NCBI RefSeq assembly: GCF_000482865.1
Contig: NZ_AXWW01000039.1
Location: 20,450 to 84,449, forward strand
Source: Actinokineospora inagensis DSM 44258
GTDB lineage: Bacteria; Actinomycetota; Actinomycetes; Mycobacteriales; Pseudonocardiaceae
DNA: 64,000 nucleotides
Direction of reading: 5' to 3'
Every line of letters begins with the position of its first letter. Position 1 is the stretch's first letter. Below are positions 1-10,559 of the stretch, one piece after another. The position numbers and the translations under genes were made by a program. Under the pieces are notes generated by a model. It was not told the origin of the DNA. It ran no database searches and saw only the letters and a program-made list of their open reading frames with translations.

Positions 1-3000
1 TGCAGTTCGCGACCTCCGGGGTCGACGACGACCTGTCCGTGGTCCCGTCGGACGCGTGGGCGCCGCTGCAGGCCGGGCGGGTGGACCGGCGGCTGTTCGA
101 CGTCGCCGCGTTGCTGCGGGACGGGTTCGGCGACGAGAAGCGCGCCGACCTGCCGCTGATCGTGCCTGCGGCGGCGCCCGGCGCGGGGATCGCATTGTCT
201 GCTGTGGACTCGAAGGCGGTGGCGCTGGCCAAGGTCGACACGGGCTCGTTCTGGACCCGGTGGACCCGGTCGCGGACCGCCGGGCGGGTGTGGCTGGACG
301 GGGTGCGCAGGCCGAGCCTGGACGTCAGCGTGCCGCAGATCGGGGCGCCGACCGCGTGGGCGGCGGGGTTCACCGGCAAGGGCGTGCCGGTCGCCGTGCT
401 GGACACCGGTATCGACGGCACCCATCCGGACCTCAAGCGCGGCATCATCGCGAGCAAGGACTTCACCGGCGAGGGCGGCGAACTGGCTGATGCCGACGGG
501 CACGGCACCCACGTCGCCTCGACGATCGCGGGCACCGGGTCGGCGTCGGCGGGTAAGTACGTCGGGGTCGCGCCCGAGGCGAAACTGCTGGTCGGCAAGG
601 TGTGCGGGGTTCGCGGCTGCGCGGACTCCGCGATCCTCGCGGGCATGCAGTGGGCGGTCGACTCAGGCGCGAAGGTGGTCAACCTCAGTCTTGGCGGCAC
701 GGACACGGAGGACGTGGACCCGCTGGAGGCCGCTATTAACCGGCTCAGCGACCGCGCGTTGTTCGTAGTGGCGGCGGGCAACGACGGCAACTACGGCGCG
801 GGGACCGTATCGTCCCCGGCTAGTGCGGATTCGGCGTTGGCCGTTGGGGCTGTCGACAAGTCGGACAACTACGCCGGGTTCTCCTCGCGCGGCCCCCGCG
901 TGCACGACGCCGCGTTGAAGCCCGAGATCGTGGCACCGGGAGTGAGCATCACGGCCGCGCGGTCGAAGTTCTCCACGCTGGGTAAGAAGTCCGACAAGTA
1001 CGTGACGATGAGCGGCACCTCGATGGCCACCCCGCACGTCGCCGGATCGGCCGCGTTGCTGGCGCAGCGGCACCCGGACTGGACACCGGCGCAGTTGAAG
1101 GCCGCATTGATGGCGTCGGCGAAACGGCTGGACGGGCCGGGTGCTTTCCAGGAAGGAGCCGGGCGGGTCGATGCGGGGCGGGCGATCAACCAGGTCGGCT
1201 ATTCCGACCCGCCTGCGATCTCGGCCGGCCGCCAGTCGTGGCCGCACAACGACGATCCTGTTGAGGTCAAAAAGCTGTCTTATGTGAATACGGCGTCGGT
1301 TCCGTTGGTGCTCAGGTTGTCGCTGGCCGGGAACGCGCCCGCCGGGATGTTCGCGTTGTCGGCCCAGGATGTGACCGTGCCTGCGGGTGGTCGTTCCAGC
1401 GTCGATGTCACCATCGACACCCGGGTTCCGGCCGATGACGCCGAATACAGCGCGTGGGTTGTCGCCGAGGGTGGGGTCGAGCGGATCACCACGCCGGTCG
1501 CGGTGGATCGGGAACCGGAGAGCTATGACCTCACGGTGCGCACGGTGAACGCCGATGGCGTGCCTTCGGACAGCAACTACACACTGCTGTGGGGGGTCAG
1601 CGAAGACCGGTACCGTCCGATTTGGACGGTCAACGGCGTTGGCAAGGTCCGCGTGCACAAGGGCACCTACCACGTTGACACCGTCATCTCCGAACCCGTG
1701 TCCAGCGGGCTGATCGCCTCGCGCAAGGTCGTTCAGCCCACGGTCCAGGTCGACGGGGACACCACGGTGACCCTGGACGCCGCCCAGGCCAAACCCATTT
1801 CCGTCGATTTCGCCCGACCCGGCGTGCAACCGTATGTCGTCGGCACCGGATATGGCCGGAGACTGCCCTGGGGGACCCTGTACGCGGGCATTCTCGGCAA
1901 CACGTTCGACCGGATCTTCACCACCCAACTCGGCGGACCGATCCCCAACGTGATCGCCGATGTCGGGGGAGCTTTCTACGTCCCGGACGCCTCGGGCGGG
2001 GTGGAGAGCGCACCGGTGAGCTACAACCTGGCGTGGTTCCAATCCGGCGAACTGCCGTCCGGTTTCAGCAGGCACATCGAGGACAGTGCGCTGGTCCGCG
2101 CGGATTCGACCTACCGGCAGTTGCAGACGAAGCGGAACGGGACGAAGTTGTGGCTGGTGTCCGAGCCGGTGTTCCAGACCGGTTCCGGGTACGGCCTCCC
2201 GGTGGCGCTCCCGTCGACCCGGACGGAATTCCACGGCGCTGATCCCGGGCAGCAGTGGTCGGCGGAATTCCAGCAGTCGCGGGTGGTGAAGAACCAGGTC
2301 ATCACCGAATCGGTCTCCGACACCGACGTGGTCAAGCAGTCGCCCGGCCAGGCCTACACGGACAACTGGAACTCGGCGGCGTTCGGACCCGCGCTACCGC
2401 GTGACGGCGCGGCTGTCCGCGTCAACGACACGATCTCCCTTGGTCTGCCGATGCTTGCCGACGGCCCTGACCGGCTCGGGCAATCCCTCGTAGACACCGC
2501 CTCGACAGCCCTATACCGCGAAGGTGAGCTTGTCGGTAGGACGAGCGATCCGGGCACGGGATCTTTCGACGTCCCGGAGGCCGCAGCGAACTACCGGCTT
2601 GAGGCCACGATGGAACGCAGTGCGCCGCTGTCCGCGCGTCTGATGACCACGTGGACGTTCACCTCGGTGCGGCCGCAGACGTTCAGCAAGGGCGGCACGA
2701 TCCTGCCTCTTATGGCTCTCAGGTTCGCACCCGATGGACTTGACCCGCGCAACCACGCCCCCACTCGAACGACCAAGGTAGGCGTGTCCGTCAGCCGTCA
2801 GCCCTCGGTGAAGGGCTCCGCGGTGACGTCGTTGACCCTCTCCGCGTCCTTCAACGACGGGGTGACCTGGGTCGACGTGCCCGTTGTCAACGGGGTGGGT
2901 GCCGTCACCGAGCCCGCAGGCACCGTGTACGTGTCCCTGCGCGGTAAGGCCACCGACGCCGATGGCAACACCGTCGAACAGACCACCATCCGCGCTTACG

Positions 3001-3008
3001 GCGGCTGA
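1..3008 (+). CDS. S8 (subtilisin-like) serine protease, 5' end outside the window
   Basis: Large extracellular-type subtilase. The frame is open from base 3 with no stop, so the true start and any signal peptide lie left of the window; the GTG at 39 is only the first possible start visible. The catalytic triad is complete: Asp in LDTGIDGTHPD (codon 402-404), His in DGHGTHVAS (501-503), Ser in SGTSMATPHVAG (1020-1022). The region before the Asp looks like the end of a propeptide. About 600 residues follow the peptidase domain and are probably beta-sandwich repeats, as in long actinobacterial subtilases; I cannot name them. The next gene starts 100 bases on in the same direction but looks unrelated. 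The family call is firm; the substrate is unknown. Confidence 0.9.
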   Translation, partial: QFATSGVDDDLSVVPSDAWAPLQAGRVDRRLFDVAALLRDGFGDEKRADLPLIVPAAAPGAGIALSAVDSKAVALAKVDTGSFWTRWTRSRTAGRVWLDGVRRPSLDVSVPQIGAPTAWAAGFTGKGVPVAVLDTGIDGTHPDLKRGIIASKDFTGEGGELADADGHGTHVASTIAGTGSASAGKYVGVAPEAKLLVGKVCGVRGCADSAILAGMQWAVDSGAKVVNLSLGGTDTEDVDPLEAAINRLSDRALFVVAAGNDGNYGAGTVSSPASADSALAVGAVDKSDNYAGFSSRGPRVHDAALKPEIVAPGVSITAARSKFSTLGKKSDKYVTMSGTSMATPHVAGSAALLAQRHPDWTPAQLKAALMASAKRLDGPGAFQEGAGRVDAGRAINQVGYSDPPAISAGRQSWPHNDDPVEVKKLSYVNTASVPLVLRLSLAGNAPAGMFALSAQDVTVPAGGRSSVDVTIDTRVPADDAEYSAWVVAEGGVERITTPVAVDREPESYDLTVRTVNADGVPSDSNYTLLWGVSEDRYRPIWTVNGVGKVRVHKGTYHVDTVISEPVSSGLIASRKVVQPTVQVDGDTTVTLDAAQAKPISVDFARPGVQPYVVGTGYGRRLPWGTLYAGILGNTFDRIFTTQLGGPIPNVIADVGGAFYVPDASGGVESAPVSYNLAWFQSGELPSGFSRHIEDSALVRADSTYRQLQTKRNGTKLWLVSEPVFQTGSGYGLPVALPSTRTEFHGADPGQQWSAEFQQSRVVKNQVITESVSDTDVVKQSPGQAYTDNWNSAAFGPALPRDGAAVRVNDTISLGLPMLADGPDRLGQSLVDTASTALYREGELVGRTSDPGTGSFDVPEAAANYRLEATMERSAPLSARLMTTWTFTSVRPQTFSKGGTILPLMALRFAPDGLDPRNHAPTRTTKVGVSVSRQPSVKGSAVTSLTLSASFNDGVTWVDVPVVNGVGAVTEPAGTVYVSLRGKATDADGNTVEQTTIRAYGG

Positions 3009-3040
3009 TCGGCACCGATCGCCGAGGCCGCGACAGCCCA

Positions 3041-3062
3041 ACCGGGTAATGCCTGACCCGGT
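3041..3062 (+). terminator. weak hairpin after the protease gene
   Basis: Seven-base arms ACCGGGT (3041-3047) and ACCCGGT (3056-3062) enclose an 8-base loop, 33 bases after the stop of the protease gene. There is no T-run, and the region also contains a short direct repeat (CGGTAATGCC-like). A weak terminator is plausible but unproven. Confidence 0.3.
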
Positions 3063-3108
3063 AATGCCCGCGCCCCGGTCACCGATCTAGGGTGGTGATC
3101 CACGTTCG

Positions 3109-4917
3109 GTGACTGGAGCGGCGACTGCGCGGATGACGAACCTGCGGCCACGGCACCTGCTCGTCCTCGCCGCGCACAGCGCGACGGCGCTGTCGCCACG
3201 CGGTTTGGACCAGGTCACGACAGCGCTGACCGACGTCGGTGGTGCGGTTGTCACCGTCGGCGACAGCGCTGACGCCAAGACCCACGTGGTCACCGCCGCG
3301 CGTTTGGCGGCGGGTGCGAAGAAGGTCCTGCTCCTGGCTTTCCTCGGCGACCCGCGTTCTGACGGCGACGAACTGGACATCCCCAAGTTGGTGTCCCTCG
3401 CCGCCCAGTACACCAAGGTGGCGGTCGTACTCGACGGGCCTACCGCCGCGGTTGACGGTGTCGCCATCATGACGTCCACCAGGCCGGGGTTCGTCCTCTC
3501 GATGAAACTGGCCGAGTACCTGCACGCGGGCATCGCCGACGGTCGGTCCGCCTTCTTCTTCGATGACGCTCTCGCCGGACGACTCGACGGCGAGTTCACC
3601 GGCTTACCCGTGGCACTGGGCCCTAACCCGGCGTGGACAGCGGAGATCGACCTCCTCGGCCCGGTAGGCCGGTCAACCCTGGACAAGGCCGTGCAGGGCT
3701 GGGACCAGCACTACCCGATCCCATCAGCGTGGACGCAAGAGCGGCTGACGACGCTAAGAGCCGCCGCCGAGCGGTCTCGTGACCTGATCCCCGCCCGCCG
3801 CGTCATCAAGTTGTGCAACCAGCTCGACGTGGCGGTCAGCGCTGTCGAGTACCTACGCGAGCACTTCGGCGCCGACCTCTCCACCGAGGCCATGCGCCTG
3901 GCTGGGGCGAAGGTGGGACTCACCAGGGCTCTTAGCTTCAACGGGACCCAGTTGCTGAGGAGCGCAACCGAAGAGGCGGCGTTGGCCGCAGCGGTAGGCG
4001 AATCCCCTGAGGTACCTGTCACGCGGTTCTTAGTCGCTCTAGCCCGTGAACTCGGTATCAGTCCGCGAGCACTGGACAGTTGGGCGAGTCAGCACAACGC
4101 GGAACCCGAGCTGGCCGACGCGGCAGCACAAGCGGCCAAGAGCCCTACCAGCCGCCGCGAGCTAAGACTCGTGCTCAGCCTCGCCTGCGCCGCGCCCCTC
4201 TGGCCCGACGAGGTCGACGCCTGGTTGCTGCGGCCGGGGGAGTGGCCCCCACCCCAGTACGCGTTCGAAGCGGGCCGCACCCAAGCCAGCGTCGAGTCAG
4301 CCATCTGGGACGCGGTGCACTGGGCCAGCGACCACCTCCGCGCGGGTGAGCGGCTCGGGTCGATCGACCTGGCGGTCCCCACGCACCTGCTTGACACCTG
4401 GACCCCCGAGCGCAGCAGGCCCCACCGGTTCTACTTCGGCGCTCGCTACCAGGTGCTCACCCAGTGGGCCGGATGGCTCGACCCCGACACGCACAGCCCC
4501 GACCTGCACGACAACGCCCGCGAAGTGCTCGCCAGGATCGCCGCCGCGCGGGACGGGCAGCCGCCGGTGGACCCGCTGGACGCGGCCGCCGTCGCCGACC
4601 TCGGCCTGCTCGACGAGCGGCTGGCCAACGGCGAGTTCGGCCGGGCCATCGCCATCGACCACCGCCCGGCCGACCTGCCGGGCGTGCTGGACCTGCTGCT
4701 GCCGTACTGCCCGGTCCTGCTGTGGCCGCGCGGCGACGACCCGGACGGGCTGACCGCGGTCCGCGACCTGTGGTGGCAACTGCCCGAGGGCCTGGCCACC
4801 GCGTACCGCGACCGTTCCCGGCTGCGCGGGCTGCGGTCGGTGTGGCACGACGAGGACTGGCTGGTGTTCGGCCGACGGCTGGCCCGGCGCGAGATCAACT
4901 CCCCCCTGGCGAGGTGA
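3109..4917 (+). CDS. VMAP-like protein with degenerate caspase-like N-terminus (conflict system)
   Basis: 602 aa from GTG 3109; ATG 3133 is an equally plausible start and no strong ribosome site decides. Residues ~13-165 have the layout of a caspase-like fold: strand RHLLVLAAHS, then KKVLLLAFLGDP where GHG is expected (residues 80-82), then TKVAVVLDGPTAA where DCCHSG is expected (around 110). Both the catalytic His and Cys therefore appear lost. The helical middle and the C-terminal third (PVLLWPR, then LPEGLATAYRDR, then LRSVWHDEDW) resemble the VMAP-C module of vWA-MoxR-associated proteins. It is followed after two bases by a MoxR ATPase and then a vWA-type gene, the standard companions. 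Assignment rests on motif layout plus context; the caspase reading is inference. Confidence 0.6.
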   Translation: MTGAATARMTNLRPRHLLVLAAHSATALSPRGLDQVTTALTDVGGAVVTVGDSADAKTHVVTAARLAAGAKKVLLLAFLGDPRSDGDELDIPKLVSLAAQYTKVAVVLDGPTAAVDGVAIMTSTRPGFVLSMKLAEYLHAGIADGRSAFFFDDALAGRLDGEFTGLPVALGPNPAWTAEIDLLGPVGRSTLDKAVQGWDQHYPIPSAWTQERLTTLRAAAERSRDLIPARRVIKLCNQLDVAVSAVEYLREHFGADLSTEAMRLAGAKVGLTRALSFNGTQLLRSATEEAALAAAVGESPEVPVTRFLVALARELGISPRALDSWASQHNAEPELADAAAQAAKSPTSRRELRLVLSLACAAPLWPDEVDAWLLRPGEWPPPQYAFEAGRTQASVESAIWDAVHWASDHLRAGERLGSIDLAVPTHLLDTWTPERSRPHRFYFGARYQVLTQWAGWLDPDTHSPDLHDNAREVLARIAAARDGQPPVDPLDAAAVADLGLLDERLANGEFGRAIAIDHRPADLPGVLDLLLPYCPVLLWPRGDDPDGLTAVRDLWWQLPEGLATAYRDRSRLRGLRSVWHDEDWLVFGRRLARREINSPLAR

Positions 4918-4919
4918 CC

Positions 4920-5840
4920 ATGACCTGGGCTAAGTACTACCGCGGTGACGGCGACCGGCGACCGCAGAAGCTGCCGCCGTCACCTCCGTGGCGCACGTTC
5001 CCGCGCCGCTCCCTGCACCTGGAGTTCCAGCCGCCACCCGGCCTGGTCGAGGCGGTCAACGCGGCGTTGTTGCTGCGCAGGCCGCTGCTGGTGAGCGGGC
5101 CTGCCGGGTCCGGCAAGTCCACGGTCGTCGACCAGGTCGCGCACGAGCTCGACCTGGGTCCGGTGCTGCGCTGGCACATCACCTCCCGCAGCACCCTGCG
5201 CGACGCGCTGTACCGCTACGACGCCCTCGGTCGCGTCCACGCCCAAAACCTGCGCGCGGCGGGCGGCGGCCACGGCGACGACAAGATCACCGACTACCTC
5301 CGCCTCGGCCCGCTCGGCACCGCGCTGCTGCCGTCCGACCGGCCGCGCGCCCTGCTCATCGACGAGATCGACAAGAGTGACCTCGACCTGCCCAGCGACC
5401 TGCTCGACGTGCTGGAGCGCGGCGAGTTCGAGATCCCGGAACTGGCCCGGCACGCCGAGGCCGAGGTCCAGGTGCGGCACTGGGACAGCGCGGTTACCTC
5501 GCCCGTCGTCTCCGGCCGGGTCGCCTGCACCGAGTTCCCGTTCATCGTGCTGACCAGCAACGACGAACGCGACTTCCCGCCCGCCTTCCTCCGCCGCTGC
5601 ATCCGCTTCGAGATGCCCCGCCCCACCGCCGACGACCTCCGCCGCATCGTCGCCGCCCACCTGGGCACGTCGTCGGACGAGGTCACCGAACTGGTCGAGA
5701 CCTTCGCGGCCCGGCTGGAACGCGGTGACGTGCTGGCGGTGGACCAACTGCTCAACATCATCCACCTGGTCACCGGCCCGGTCGGCGCGGACCGGGCCCG
5801 GCTGGAACCGTTGCTGCTCCGCCAGTTGACCCATGGCTGA
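4920..5840 (+). CDS. MoxR-family AAA+ ATPase
   Basis: 306 aa from ATG 4920, two bases after the upstream stop, so probably translationally coupled. Motifs in order: Walker A GPAGSGKST, Walker B ALLIDEIDK, sensor-1 region VLTSNDERDFP and arginine-finger region LRRCIRFEMP, followed by a small helical lid. MoxR ATPases act as chaperone-like motors for vWA-domain partners. The downstream gene, which overlaps by 8 bases, encodes such a vWA-like domain, so a three-part VMAP-MoxR-vWA complex is likely. All nucleotide-binding residues look intact, in contrast to the apparently inactive effector-like domains on both flanks. High confidence for the family; the role in conflict signalling comes from context. 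Confidence 0.88.
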   Translation: MTWAKYYRGDGDRRPQKLPPSPPWRTFPRRSLHLEFQPPPGLVEAVNAALLLRRPLLVSGPAGSGKSTVVDQVAHELDLGPVLRWHITSRSTLRDALYRYDALGRVHAQNLRAAGGGHGDDKITDYLRLGPLGTALLPSDRPRALLIDEIDKSDLDLPSDLLDVLERGEFEIPELARHAEAEVQVRHWDSAVTSPVVSGRVACTEFPFIVLTSNDERDFPPAFLRRCIRFEMPRPTADDLRRIVAAHLGTSSDEVTELVETFAARLERGDVLAVDQLLNIIHLVTGPVGADRARLEPLLLRQLTHG

Positions 5841-8800
5841 GGCGGCCGCCCGGATCACGGCAGAGCTGGCTGCCGCAGCCGGGCTGGACGTCTGGGCGGT
5901 CGCCGACGCGCTGTGGTTGGCCGCCCAGGTGCCATTGCCGCCGGAGGTTACACGGACGCCCGCCGTCGCGACCGAGCCCGCACCGGTGCGCGAGGTGCCG
6001 GTCCGGTCTGATCCACCTGCGCCTCGCGGGCCTGCTCCGTCGGCCCCGGTTGTTGAGCGGACCCCGGTGAGCCGTGCCCCTCGGGTCGGGCGTCAGGTCA
6101 CCGTTGCGGCGCCTCGGGTTTCGTTGGACGTGCTGCGGGTCGGGCGTGCCCTGAAGCCGTTCATGCGTCCGTGGCGCAAGGGTCTTCGGCACCACTTGGA
6201 CATCGACGCGACGATCGAGCGGTACGGGTCGGACGGCATCCTGGTCCCGGTCACGTCACCCGAGCCAGAACGTTGGTTCGACGTTGTGGTGGTGGTCGAC
6301 ACCGCCGTCACAATGGCTTTGTGGCACGACGACATCACGGCGTTCGTGGCCCTGCTGCGTGGAATGGGCGCGTTCCGCCAGGTCTGGGTGTGGCGATTGG
6401 ACGAACCGGACGTGGCGCGTCGCCTGCGCACACCGGGTGGCCGCAGGCTGGTCATGGTGTTCTCCGACTTCGCCGACCAGTCCTGGCGATCGGAGCGCGG
6501 GTGGCGGCTGGTTCGGACAGCGGCCTCGGTGACGCCGACGGTCATCGTGAACCCGTTGCCGTCGCGGTTGTGGCGGCACTCCGGGCTGAGTCAACGCCGG
6601 ATTCGGTTGCGTTCGGACACTCCCGGTCGTATGTCCACTGTGGATGGCCTACCGGTCCCCGCCGTCGAGATGACCCCGGTTTCCCTTGGCCGCTGGGCGA
6701 ACGCGTTGATGCGGAGCGCGCCTGCTGGTTGTGACGCGGTGTTGGTGGGGCAGCCGCCGCGACGGGGATTGGGGGCGTCGGTCGCTGAGCTGGCAGATTC
6801 GTTCCTGCACACGGCGACTCCGGACGCGGTTCGGTTGGCGGTGTTGTGTTCGCGGTTCGCGCAGTTCGGGTTGCCGTTGCTGCACTTGGTCCGCGAGGTG
6901 ATGGTTCCGTCGGCCGGGCTGACAGACGCGGCGGAGTTCCTGGGGAGCGGGTTGTTGCGGGTCGTGTCATCGGATGTGCGGTACCCGGTGCTGGCATTCC
7001 TGCCCGAGGCCCGGCCGTTGGTCCAAGACCGCCTGACCCAGGAAGACGCCTGGGAGATGGTCAGCGCGTTGACCGAACGAGTGGGTGCGCTGACGGGCAG
7101 CGACGGCGTGTCGGCCCTGATCCTCGATCCGGCTGCGCGATCCAGCTTGCCTGCGGAGGTAACGGAGTTCGCGGAAGCGGCGGCAGATCTGCTGCACGAG
7201 CTGGACGCCGATGACGCGCCGGAGGTTGTGCGGGAGGTTCCGGAGCCTGAGGCGCGGATCGTGAAGATCACGTCCGGGCGGCGGGTGCGCACCGGGCTGG
7301 TGATCACCCCTCGGTTGGTGCTGGTGGTGAGTCAGTTCCAAGACCTGCCAGACCAAGTTGAGGTCGAGTCGGTGGCCGGGACGGTGATCTGGCGGCACGA
7401 GGGGTATGCCTTGATCACCACGGAAGTGGATGTGGTGTCGGGCCTGCCACCGGTCCGATGGGGAGTTCTGTGTTCAGTCGGCGAGCGGGTGGAATACAAG
7501 GTCATCGGTGTTTCCAGGGCATCGACCCGGCTCATCATCACCGTGTCGGACGCCCTGGCGGACTCCATGGTGGTGGAGTACCCGAGGTATCTCCGGGACG
7601 GCGACGGTTATCAGCACTCCGACGGTGCGGTGGTTTTCTACCAGGGCCTGGTGGTCGGTGTGGTTCCTACGATCACCTACTCAAGCGGCGATGTACACCC
7701 GGTGGTGATGACGCGGAGGTTGTTGGGGATGAACAACTTCCGAGAGGTGGTTGCCGCTCACGCCGGGGTGTGTTTGCCAGAGCCGTTGGAACTGGTCAAG
7801 GTCAGTATGCCGCCTCCGCTCCTGCCCACGTTCGGGCACGTGCGCACGCCGGCGGCGCTGCTGGAGCCTTCACTGCGGGTGTTGCCCAGTGGGACCGAGC
7901 AAGAGTGGCTGGAGACGGTGGATGACGCTCTGTTCGAGCGCGGTATTACCCGGTTGACACTGGCAGGCAGTGTGCCGGACCCGGCGAGACTTACCGCACT
8001 CGTCGCCGCCGGGCTACCACCCGAGTGGGCTGTTGTCTGGACGGCCAACCAGACGAAGGCACTGGGCTTTGTCCCCCGAGGGCCGGTAGTGGCCTTCTGT
8101 GTTGTGGCCGGAGGAACTATCGACGTTCAGGCGTGGACCGGCCCTGTCGTGCCTTTGCCACGCGCCCGAGAGCAGATCGCGACTCCGCGCAATGTGCGAA
8201 AGAAGTGGCTGAGGCGCACGGGTAGGGCATTGGCCGCGCTGCCCACCACACGTGAGTACACCTGGGACTCTCCTGACGCCGTTGTTCGACCGAACCTCTA
8301 CCCCGCCGCGAACCAGGTGGCTGACCTGGTGGACTTCGACGAGAGGTACGCGCAGGTCTACCGGTCCGTGGACCAGCGCATCGCCAACTTCGAGAAGCGC
8401 TTGTGGGGACAGGTACCGCGAGAAGTGCGGAATGTGCTGATGCTCCTTGACCCGGTCAACCGACACCGTGCGTACGCTGTGGTCGAGGCGTGCGGTGTTG
8501 CCGATCCGGCTGCGGTGTTGGACGTTGCTGAGGCGCTGTACCCGGGTCGGGGATCGTTCATCTCGCCGCCCGCGTTCGTGCGATGGGCGTGCGTCGCCGA
8601 CATGCAGCCATCGACGCTGGCCGACATGGTGCGGGTGGCCAATGATGCCGAGCGGGTTCGGATCATTCACAACCTCGATTCCGCCGTGGCGCAACACGAT
8701 GTCGCACCGCTCATCGAACAGGCGCTGGATGACGATGGGATGGTGGAGATCGTGCTCACCATGCTCCCTCGACTGTCCAATCCGGAACAATTCCGGATCG

Positions 8801-8853
8801 CGCTCAACCGCCGTATCCCTGGCTGGAGCGAGGCGGCAGGCCCCGGGAGCTGA
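5833..8853 (+). CDS. SAV_2336/vWA-like protein with degenerate trypsin-like domain
   Basis: 1006 aa; ATG 5833 overlaps the MoxR stop by 8 bases. Residues ~100-430 resemble the SAV_2336 N-terminal region: LDIDATIERYG, then RWFDVVVVVDTAVTM with Asp156 of a DxSxS-like metal site, then VWVWRLDEP. Residues ~470-630 read as a trypsin-like module (RTGLVITPRLVLVVS where a TAAH-type motif is expected; SDGAVVFYQGLVVGVV where GDSGGP is expected), with His and Ser motifs both replaced. The C-terminal ~370 residues are not recognised. The protein is probably the vWA component and scaffold of the ternary system. The vWA call is fairly good; the dead-protease reading is inference from motif order and spacing. 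Confidence 0.6.
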   Translation: MAEAAARITAELAAAAGLDVWAVADALWLAAQVPLPPEVTRTPAVATEPAPVREVPVRSDPPAPRGPAPSAPVVERTPVSRAPRVGRQVTVAAPRVSLDVLRVGRALKPFMRPWRKGLRHHLDIDATIERYGSDGILVPVTSPEPERWFDVVVVVDTAVTMALWHDDITAFVALLRGMGAFRQVWVWRLDEPDVARRLRTPGGRRLVMVFSDFADQSWRSERGWRLVRTAASVTPTVIVNPLPSRLWRHSGLSQRRIRLRSDTPGRMSTVDGLPVPAVEMTPVSLGRWANALMRSAPAGCDAVLVGQPPRRGLGASVAELADSFLHTATPDAVRLAVLCSRFAQFGLPLLHLVREVMVPSAGLTDAAEFLGSGLLRVVSSDVRYPVLAFLPEARPLVQDRLTQEDAWEMVSALTERVGALTGSDGVSALILDPAARSSLPAEVTEFAEAAADLLHELDADDAPEVVREVPEPEARIVKITSGRRVRTGLVITPRLVLVVSQFQDLPDQVEVESVAGTVIWRHEGYALITTEVDVVSGLPPVRWGVLCSVGERVEYKVIGVSRASTRLIITVSDALADSMVVEYPRYLRDGDGYQHSDGAVVFYQGLVVGVVPTITYSSGDVHPVVMTRRLLGMNNFREVVAAHAGVCLPEPLELVKVSMPPPLLPTFGHVRTPAALLEPSLRVLPSGTEQEWLETVDDALFERGITRLTLAGSVPDPARLTALVAAGLPPEWAVVWTANQTKALGFVPRGPVVAFCVVAGGTIDVQAWTGPVVPLPRAREQIATPRNVRKKWLRRTGRALAALPTTREYTWDSPDAVVRPNLYPAANQVADLVDFDERYAQVYRSVDQRIANFEKRLWGQVPREVRNVLMLLDPVNRHRAYAVVEACGVADPAAVLDVAEALYPGRGSFISPPAFVRWACVADMQPSTLADMVRVANDAERVRIIHNLDSAVAQHDVAPLIEQALDDDGMVEIVLTMLPRLSNPEQFRIALNRRIPGWSEAAGPGS

Positions 8854-8870
8854 GCCCCGGGGCCTGCCGC
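8833..8870. terminator. bidirectional terminator hairpin between convergent genes
   Basis: A 15-bp perfect stem (8833-8847 with 8856-8870, GC-rich, core GGCAGGCCCCGGG) closes an 8-base loop and overlaps the stop codon of the upstream gene. It sits between the converging ends of the SAV_2336-like gene (8853) and the S8 protease gene (8876), so it can serve both. It has no U-tract, as is common in high-GC actinobacteria. Confidence 0.75.
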
Positions 8871-8875
8871 TCGGG

Positions 8876-10108
<1,233 letters not shown>

Positions 10109-10559
10109 CCGAATAGCCTCCGGTTGAGCAGGGACCAACAGGAGTCCCCACCGCACCGCACCCCGGTTGTGATCGGGTTGTATACCTCCCGGCGCAGGCA
10201 CCGGTTGCTACCGCCGCCGTAAACCACGGAAAGCGATCAGGCTATTCCGGTATTGCCGGACGGGTGCCCCCGGGTCCACCGCTCGGTGGCCACGGTGGCG
10301 GCCGACCTGGCGGCGCACAGTGGATTTGTCCAATGACAGTGCAGTGGCCAGTTCGGACGGCCGTCCCGGTGAACGGCGGTCCGGGCGTGGTCACTCAGTG
10401 CGAAGGGGCGTAAGGGGTTCGTGGGGCCACGTTAGTCCGGATTGCTCAAGTGGACTGTGGCGCATGCGCCGTTCAGGGGAGAGTGTGGCCGTTTCGGTCG
10501 TAAAAACCTGTCCGGTGGGACAGGGTGATCGGTGTGTCGACCACGGGAACGGTGGGCGG
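10109..10559. other. divergent promoter region with palindromes
   Basis: 451 bases separate the protease gene (minus) and the Crp-type gene (plus). I see no credible gene. Visible structure: a 12-base perfect palindrome GGCGCATGCGCC at 10459-10470 and a hairpin CCTGTCC/GGACAGG with a 4-base loop at 10507-10524, ending 35 bases before the Crp-gene start. Either could be an operator or attenuator; no consensus promoter is obvious. Confidence 0.4.
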
